Shown piece by piece: positions 56,589 to 64,000 of a DNA stretch of 64,000 nt. Origin of the DNA: Coleophoma eucalyptorum (taxonomy: Eukaryota > Ascomycota > Leotiomycetes > Helotiales > Dermateaceae); contig JALRME010000023.1 in NCBI GenBank assembly GCA_026120035.1, forward strand, positions 62,001 to 126,000, written 5' to 3'. The position numbers and the translations under genes were made by a program. A model generated the notes under the pieces. It saw only the letters and a program-made list of their open reading frames with translations. It did no database searches and had not been told where the DNA came from. Position 1 is the stretch's first letter; every line of letters begins with the position of its first letter.

Positions 56589-57618
56589 AGGAACCCGAAT
56601 TATTCAAAAATGGAATGGCTAAGGAAATCAGGATTAGTCTAATAGGTTGGAATCTCAACAACATGCAGAACTGTATCGAAAGACGCTCTATGTAGCGAGA
56701 AAATTTATTAGGATAGACAACAATGTCAGCAATTTACAACCAATCTCGGCTGGAGTCTAACTATTTTGATATTGATTTCAGTAGGTGTTAATGTAGCCAG
56801 AATCGAGATCAAGGCTGTGTTCAACAATCAGACTCTTTGGGACCATTCGAGAAGATGTATGGTTGACGTTCCACCAATCTGTTCAATACACGTATGACAC
56901 ACGTAATGCGATCTCCAAAAACAAGCCTGTACTCATCTTGTCTTCGGGTCGAATTCTCCCCGTGCTGACAACCAAGGAGATCTGTTGAACGCCCAGTTGC
57001 CTGGATACTGATAACAAAACTGTTTCCCACCCATAAATAGATTGATGAAGGTTTCATGCCCCAAGCTGTTATTCGAGGACTGAGATTAAGGTTCATGTCG
57101 TTTCTATCTTCCAGCGGATAAATAATATGTATATAAGTGTCACGTGAACAAGTTTACCGTACCCGGATTTCTTTACTCGCAAGCAAGTTTCAAAGTCAAG
57201 AACATACCTCATCCGATAACACGTTTTTCTCAGATAATAGGACCACTACTTAACCAAGATCCGATTTTAATACCAATAGCCCACCTAAATCTCTGGCTAG
57301 GCATGGTATTTGAAAAGATCTTTTTATAGTACTATAGGCTTCAGTACAGCGGTTTCGGCTGCGCCTTTTTATGCCACTTCAACCGCTCGCTAACCAAACC
57401 TAAATAGATGTCAACTCCAATGAAAACAAGGCTGAAGAATTTTGTCAAGTGATGAAGGTGTATTTATACACTAAACTATGGGCTACGTAATGATAATCTA
57501 CAAGAATTAAATGATCTTAAGACATGTCGTCTTAAGTCTGCTATGGACGGGTGAGCACCGTGACGGCTTATGTATTTTGCCCTTTGTTTATGCTGAAAGC
57601 CGCCTGTTCTCATCTAGC
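56589..57618. other. Intergenic region
   Basis: Convergent ends of the membrane protein and the GH12 gene. A minus-strand open frame at 56821-57096 has mildly protein-like features but I cannot assign it. Confidence 0.45.
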
Positions 57619-58771
57619 TTACAAGCATTGCGAGTAGTAGGCGTTTTGGTAGGTGCATGTAGATCCACTGACACAGGTGGTAGAGCCGGTGTAGTTATCT
57701 CCACCGCACTGCCCCCACTTCTCAACGGTGGTAGTTGAGGTTGAAGAGGTGGTTGCTGGCACTGAAGCTGAGGTGCTGGTAACTACTTTTAGAGTGGTAG
57801 CTGCTTGGACAATAGAGCTCGTAGTTACTGGCTCTGATGCAGCGGAGGTAGTTGCTGGCTTTGAAACTGCAGATGTAGCAGTGGTCTTGGCTTGAGCACT
57901 TGTGGTGGTTGCTTGTGCAACGGCGGCAGCAGATGTGGTTGAATCGGTAGTGGAGCTGCTACCGGTGTCAATTGAAATGCTGTAAGCTGAGACGGAGAGG
58001 ACTGCGCTTGATCCAGTGAATGGCTCGGTTCCAGCACCAATGGAGGTAATGTACTGGGAGTTGCTGAGGCCTTCATTATCAATTAAGTAGTTCATGAAGT
58101 CCATAATGTCTCCAGAGAATGAGGTCTGTTCAGTCTCCGCGACAAAGGAGTAAACAGTTGTATCTCCGTTCGGTCCGGAATATAGCTCCCAAGTTGCACC
58201 GTTGATTGTAGGAGTCGCGACGGTTGAACCGGTTGATGAGATGGGTCCAGCCCCTCCCAAAGCAGCCAACCAGATCATAATCTCATATTCATTAGAGCCA
58301 TCGGCAGTGGAGGAAGTAAACAAGTCATAAGAGACATCAGCGACGATGCTAGTACCGGTATAGCTATAGCTTAATGTTAGTATGAGCTAGAATTTTCAGG
58401 CATGGAAATACGACTACTTACCTCCAGTCCCAAACGGTGGGAATGCTAGAGATGGTGGAGAGCTCGACACCGGTATCCTGGTTGACGACAACATTGGCGT
58501 AAGACTTAACACTGCTTGAAGCACCTTCCCATGACCATGAGGTGCTCCATACAACAGTCTCGTCGGCGAGAGAGTCTACAGTTGTGCATTGAGAACCGGA
58601 GGTAGCGGCAGACTCATCCCATAAATCTTGATAAACTATATAAGTTCCGGTTGGAACAGTGTCCCACTGTCCACAGATTGAAGTAGCAGCCCGTTTGTTG
58701 TATGATTTAGTAGGAGTGGCCAGCACTGCAGAAGCCAAGATGGCAGGGGTAATGAGAGTAGTGAAATGCAT
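57619..58771 (-). CDS. GH12 endoglucanase/xyloglucanase with C-terminal CBM1, 2 exons
   Basis: Minus-strand exons 58771-58422 and 58363-57619 (58-base intron) give 364 residues. Signal peptide [18 protein letters not shown] then a short pro-region KR. The GH12 jelly-roll has [19 protein letters not shown], then [18 protein letters not shown], the nucleophile block [11 protein letters not shown] and the region [19 protein letters not shown] ~90-residue Ser/Thr/Ala-rich linker with repeated TTSA motifs leads to a classic fungal CBM1: [15 protein letters not shown], then YYSQCL at the very end. It should be a secreted beta-1,4-glucanase or xyloglucanase anchored to cellulose. Start choice: this ATG begins the signal peptide; upstream frame continues to 58950 without need. 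Confidence 0.93.
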
Positions 58772-61700
58772 GTTGCAAGACAGAAATAAATGGCAGGAAG
58801 AAAAAGAGTGATAGAACAAATGAGTGTATAGGACAACGAGAAACAGAGACCTAAGAAATTCGGGAAAAGCTTGTTTTCATATTGGGGATTTAAGCTTCTC
58901 AGATCGCGAATAAGTGGCTCCGCTCGCACCACACAGGGAACAGGCGGCATACAAATGAAAGCTACTCTCCGGTTTCATATATATTAATTCAGACGTGATT
59001 ATTATCGACCCTTTTAAACCGGAATAGCCTCAACAGGTAACATCCTCCTTCCATACTAACGGGAGATAGTATTAGTGTGTATTGGATAGACGGGGAAGGC
59101 GCGAAAATAAAGAGGTTTAAGCTGAATTCGGTAATTAGTAAAATGAGACTCCACTAATTCGTAATGTATTCGTATCCCCTCCGATAGAAGCGAGCTTACT
59201 GCGGTCAGACCACCAGCTCACCGCAGACTTGTTTCAATTCTTCCAATCATCACTTTATAGAACCTTTTATTTTATATTGAAGGGCCTTATCCATGGGCCG
59301 TAGCATTTTTGTGCTCTTTCGGGTGCTTTGTTCATTGCTCTGTTGATTTTGCTGAAATAACGAAATGGGCTTATATTACAGCAGTTGGACAAGACGATAT
59401 CTGTTTGATACTCTACAAAGTCAGGAGCGTCGATGTGATGAAGGTAGTACAATTAAAAGACAGGTCCAAGGTAGTCGTCCGACGAGGAGGCCTGAATAAC
59501 CGCTTGTCCGCGGTAGTTGGCTGATCATGGCAGTCTGCAGTACCGGGAAAAAGTCTGTAGCTCTACTTCGTGACTAGTAAATTCAGATAATATTTCGTCC
59601 CTACTTTGGTAAAACCAGCCAACCTAGTAGTATTATATCAATAATTATTCAACAGCTAAGTTAATATTTATTTTAAGATGAAGAAGCATCAAACCCTTAG
59701 GGTTTGAAATCTGAAAAGACATCTTAGCAGGTGTAAGGCAGCTTTGATCAGAAGAATTGTCTGGTTTTATATTAATCGTAAATTTGCTTCTAACTAATTT
59801 AACTATCCTTTAAATATCTTTTGAATCGTGGAAAATAATAGGTGCTAAAGTAGTAACAGTTGTATGATCTAGCTAGGCTTCAAAATGGCAGTCCACCATA
59901 CGACGATCAGGTCCCTACGTAAATCAGACCACAGATAACTTTTATAGCCATAGGACAAGATCAACCAACTTTGAAGCAAACAACTTCTGCCCCTGGGCTA
60001 CTTGCACAATCCTTTGATCTAGTTAATAAATTGCTGCTATTTACACAAGGTAAAGAGCTTTAGGATTTCATATACAGCACGAGCAGACCCAAAGAAAGCA
60101 TCCTGATCGCTTGAATTGTAAACGGTCGTAAGGCCGTCTCTTGAATAGAAGTCCTGACTCCAGCCCACAACAGAATAATGTACAACATCAAAACTACCAT
60201 TTGCAATAGCTCGAGTTCCTGCACCACATAGATTCACAGCGATTCTGTGGGCAATAGCCCTAGAAGCAGCCTTTGGAGCATCTTTAACGATTTCCCTAGT
60301 AGTATTCGTAGATACTTTTGCGGGAATAGCCGCAGAAATAGTTGTGGGATTATTCGTAAAAGTAGCCAATGAAAAGATAGTTTTATAGGTGCTAGTCCTA
60401 TACTGCATAATCTAGAGAAAATACTTTCCAAAACCTAATATAAATAAAGTCTCAGTAAGCTAGCTTCCAAGAGTGTCATAGAAACTTAAGAGTTGGCTTC
60501 AGCTAAAGAAGGCCTAGTTAGGCGGAGATGTATCAAACCCTATGGGGATTTTGGCACTATTGCTCTCCGAGACGTGTTGGGCCTTCTTCTAAATTCCTCT
60601 TTTACTATATTATTACTTATTGCTCATGTATAATACGGGTTATACTTTGACAGCGCCTGGGATATTGAACTTACGGTGCCGAACATTATGCCAGGGATGA
60701 CCTTTGACATTCTCTGCTTATCTAGAACCGCAATCTTAAAAGGTGAGGAAACCAGTAATCATCTAACTGTGGGGAGATCATACCACGCGGAAGAAAATCA
60801 AGGACGTGAATAGAGGTAGATATGCAATCACTCATCTCTAACAAGAATTATCAGTGGTGCGCCGTGGGGATTACAGCCTTCAATCAAAATTTGCCGAGAG
60901 TAGCTGATACATGGGGAAACAAAACCCGAGTTTCGTTCTCAGAGTGCACACCATACAGGTTACTTTTCCCTAACCCGTACTGGCGTGTTCATTCCAGGCA
61001 TAAGTTGACCTTATTAGGTTATTGGACTTCGACTGATTCCTACTTTTTCACCTAATCTCGACATCGTCATTACTAATGCAAAGTAATGTCATGGCTATAT
61101 GGTCTCCGAACAATAATGGGACTACAATAAAATAGTGATACCACAGTCCAAAGTATAGTAGCCATACTGATGTCATTTATGATGAGGGAACTGTGCCTAT
61201 TCGGAAATGCTCTGATATCCGCTGGGGACACATGATTTGCTTGCGCCAGGAGATGTTATTCCGTACGTCCAAGCAGCCGAAACCACGTGGGAAGAGGTTC
61301 ACCAGACTATTGTGCTCATACCGAGGTAAACGGTGGGGTTTCAGCCAATAAAAGTCGGGCGTACATATTGGCAACTAATTGAATCTTCTGGAGCATGCGG
61401 CGCAGTTCTAACATCCCATCTCTATGGTTACGTCTAAGGGATCATACAGCCGGCGTTGAGATATAGCTATCTTTCATTCTTTATATGAGCAGGCAGCTAA
61501 GAAACTGTTTCTTTGCCAATGAAGATTCCAAGCACCTACAGATAATGAATTGTACAGTGTAAATTTCTCTATCTATTCAAGCAGTAGATTGTCCCTCGGA
61601 TCCATCGGTTCTTGAGAACAGCTCTTGCGAACTTGTTTGGCTGGGAACCGTTTTCCTCATTTGGTTAGAGACTACAGCAAACCAGTGGCACAGTGGGAGT

Positions 61701-61816
61701 GACAAACTGTGATTCTACATAAAGACAGAATCGCAACGCTATAAATTCATCCTGCGCAGCACCATCAGTGATTTCTTGGGTAAACCATCAAGACTTTCTC
61801 CATATCAGTAGAAAAA
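58772..61816. other. 3 kb without convincing genes, mostly decayed DNA
   Basis: A TATATAT element at 58977-58986 may serve the GH12 gene. A minus-strand open frame at 60037-60408 (about 123 codons with GWSQDFYSRDGLTTVY) is the only protein-like stretch, unassigned. A palindrome AAACCCTTAGGGTTT lies at 59693-59707. The last ~80 bases are the Rieske gene's core promoter. Confidence 0.5.
61740..61746 (+). promoter_or_regulatory. TATA box of the Rieske oxygenase gene
   Basis: TATAAAT stands 77 bases before the ATG at 61817. Confidence 0.5.
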
Positions 61817-63266
61817 ATGGCAAATGACTTAGCATCTTTCTTGCACGATACTCATTTGATAGGCCTATCCAAGAAAACTACCTCCCAAAATGTCAACGTT
61901 TCCACCCCAAGCACGATGTATTTTCGACCAGAGATCTATGAGTTGGAACGTCGTGCCATATTCTCCAAACATTGGTTCCTCCTGGCCCATCAAGCGAGAT
62001 TTAAGAAAGCTGGTGATTTTGTGAAGTACGAGATAGCTGGGTTCGAATTTGTGGTTGTGAAAAATAAAAATAGCAGAATTGTGGGATTTCATAATATCTG
62101 CAGGTACGCGTATAGATTATTTCTATACAGTGTAATGGGTCAGATTAGAGAGACTAAAATAAAATAGGCATCGCGCTTTCCCGGTGGTAAATTCAGCTTG
62201 TGGTAATACAAGAATATTTTCTTGCAAATATCATGGATGGTCATATGATCTGAATGGTAAACTTACGAAAGCCCCTAAATTCACTCCAGAAGCTGTCGAA
62301 AATTTTGAGAAGTCACAGTATGGACTCTTCCCAGTTCATATCTATACCGACAAAAACGGATTCGTCTACGCCAATCTAGATGCAAAGGAAACACCCGATA
62401 TCAGTTGGGAATCACAATACGGATTGCTTGACCAGCAGGAGGTGCTTCTTTCTAGTGGTGTGGATTGGAACACTGTTGAATTTGATCATACTTGGACTGA
62501 AGAAGGACAATTCAATTGGAAGCTTATGCAAGAAAATTTTAATGAGGTATATTAATGATGAAATTTCTTCTTTGGTTTAACATCAATACTAATCTTTCCA
62601 GTGCTACCACTGCTTAACATCTCATCGTGAAATAGTAGAAAGTACAGAATTAGATACGTTAGTCGAGACTAGAGCTTCTTCGTTACTGAAATTGACCAAT
62701 CTCTTAGATACTATGTTGTTCCTGGGCCAAAGGGGACTTTCATCTCGCACTTTAGCGAACCAAAATCTTCAACAGTTTCCGCCTCTGACGAGAGCCGATA
62801 TGCTGGTCGATCTGTAACATACGTCTTTCCAGCAGGGCAATTCTCACCTAACCCAGGTAGTGGTTTCATGCATCTTATGAGATCAATGCCCACTGGACCC
62901 ACTACCACCCGTCAAGAGTATGATGTCTATAAGCTGAATACACCTCATGCAACTTCCGAAGCGCATCAGAGAATGCTTGCGTTCTACCAGAGGCTTATAC
63001 GGGAGGATTTGGCTCTCTGTAATGCTGCTCAGAAGAATATGAGTCGTAGGGTGTTTGCTTCAGGGCCATTGCATCCGTTTCATGAAGAGGGTGTTGCTGC
63101 TTTTCAGCAGACTGTGATTGAAAAGCTAGCGAAACATGTGCACGAGGAGAAGATGGCAGGTAATGAGATATGGCCAGCTGAACCACCGCAAAGTGGGGAG
63201 ATGACCAACAAAGCCTGTCTGGAGATTTTGAAGTGCCAATCGAAAAACAATCAGCTAGACTGGTAA
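61817..63266 (+). CDS. Rieske-type aromatic ring-hydroxylating oxygenase, frameshifted in exon 3
   Basis: Exons 61817-62103, 62168-62546 and 62602-63266. The Rieske [2Fe-2S] ligands are visible across intron 1: HNICR then HRAFP (Cys-x-His), and SCKYHGWSYD (Cys-x2-His). The mononuclear-iron region is in exon 2/3: WKLMQENFNE then CYHCLTSH, with the second iron histidine expected in CLTSH. After LDTLVETR (about 62665-62680) the conserved continuation (VTEIDQSLRYYVVPGPKG) lies in another frame, and exon 3 length (665 bases) does not fit an intact frame. Either one base is lost, giving a pseudogene or sequencing error, or there is an unusually short (38-base) intron 62639-62676. The full-length protein would be about 440 residues, as in choline monooxygenase/phenylpropionate dioxygenase-like enzymes. 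Confidence 0.75.
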
Positions 63267-64000
63267 TCTTACTTCGAGTTATGATTGGGCATTCAAGTCT
63301 TCCTTCCAAGACAAGTTTCGTTTCCTTAAATCGTCTATGCCGGTAATTGTCTGGTATTCTTGAAAGCGATCTATATTGGTAGTCATCTTATTTTGGGCGG
63401 TATGCCAAAGAGGTTAGGTAGTAGTGAATTTTCGGAACCTTCAAAACAGAGAATGGTGATTAAGTGCTACCTCGTCTCTAGTGTCTATAGAGTGAGTTAA
63501 AGGCTGCTGGAGGAATCCTTTTGTTAGTATTGGTTTGCTATTTGTACTAGGATTTCCGTCGTCTGATTGTGTGGATTCATTTAGGCTTATGTCATGCTAT
63601 TGCAACACTTGAAATGGAGAAATAGTAAATAAATCTCGGATAAATAAGAACCCTTTTTGATAAGAATTTAGTGATGTTGCGAGAAGCTACCTAAGGAGGA
63701 AAACAAGTAGAAAAATAGGCATGTACGCTGAGGTATTACTAATTTCCCGCCGAACCATACTTAAAAATGCGATGGTAAGTCCCCGGCATATCGATATCCC
63801 AGTCACATGGCTATGTTTGCTGTGAATCTTTTGTCTTTCTACACTAACGGAATTAACAAGACACACAAGTCTTGCTGGATTCTGTTTCAAGACTGCTGTA
63901 TAATTTATCACAAAGTATTTCTGTGTTTGAAAATGTCTATTTGAAAATTTTGGACGTGCTATGGTAATGGCTAGAACCACAGACATAGACCGTTTTTACG
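63267..64000. other. 3' flank, no gene seen
   Basis: AT-rich DNA to the window edge. The minus-strand frame at 63687-63986 has no family features. Confidence 0.5.

Noticed and set aside
57825..58082. Second minus-strand frame rich in Pro/Leu/Gln
   Set aside because: Alternative frame of the Ser/Thr linker of the GH12-CBM1 gene.
60037..60408. Minus-strand open frame of ~123 codons
   Set aside because: Composition is acceptable but there is no known motif, no promoter signal and decayed DNA all around; not supported as a gene.
63687..63986. Minus-strand frame of 99 codons at the window end
   Set aside because: AT-rich chance frame with no recognisable domain or splice structure.
1..64000. 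tRNA, rRNA or CRISPR features
   Set aside because: I looked for T-loop GGTTCGAATCC-like boxes, conserved rRNA stretches and evenly spaced repeats with unique spacers and saw none.

Overview
The window is nuclear DNA of a filamentous ascomycete (Pezizomycotina). The evidence is genes split by short GT-AG introns (47 to about 100 bases, several with visible CTAAC/CTRAY branch sites), several fungal binuclear-zinc regulators, a RUS-family gene, a GH12-CBM1 cellulase-type enzyme and a full-length Egh16-like appressorial protein. Egh16 and the cellulase fit a plant-associated species. A member of the Leotiomycetes is my best guess, but this is not proven by anything here. I rebuilt 23 apparently protein-coding loci exon by exon; reading frame is kept across every junction I list except at one break in the Rieske gene and one uncertain donor in the first regulator. 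I found no tRNA, rRNA or CRISPR array.

Layout. 1-2300: degraded coding relics with stop codons that look like C-to-T changes, plus an LTR fragment. 2438-6328: an extended SDR gene and a four-exon conserved fungal gene. 8086-12591: regulator, cupin, regulator. 14154-17202: a secreted beta-propeller protein, a decayed NADPH-oxidase tail beside an LTR fragment, and a tubby-like conserved protein. 17203-19798: decayed DNA. 19799-21745: secreted type-B carboxylesterase. 22034-23277: two solo LTRs with perfect 5-base target duplications. 24253-32545: regulator, SnoaL-like protein, regulator, TauD-type dioxygenase. 33237-36468: a GNAT acetyltransferase, a 77-base tandem repeat and the Egh16-like gene. 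36469-39504: about 3 kb without genes, holding a 13-base minisatellite and a C-run/G-quadruplex tract. 39505-44195: a regulator without zinc cluster, divergent from a sugar transporter. 44408-48000: a broken HET gene, a degenerate 223-base repeat, a small cysteine-rich secreted protein and a complete solo LTR. 48082-58771: amylase-family enzyme, RUS protein, metallophosphoesterase, small membrane protein and GH12-CBM1. 61817-63266: a Rieske oxygenase with an apparent frameshift.

How the genes may work together (inference). There is no PKS, NRPS or terpene backbone gene. Instead there are small units in which one or two fungal regulators flank a single small enzyme (cupin; SnoaL-like plus TauD). 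These look like pathway-specific catabolic or tailoring modules. The sugar transporter probably shares its 919-base promoter region with the divergent regulator. GH12-CBM1, the carboxylesterase, the beta-propeller protein, Egh16 and the cysteine-rich protein form a secreted set suited to contact with plant tissue. Repeat relics and solo LTRs lie between these units, as expected for an accessory region shaped by retroelements and probably by repeat-induced point mutation (RIP).
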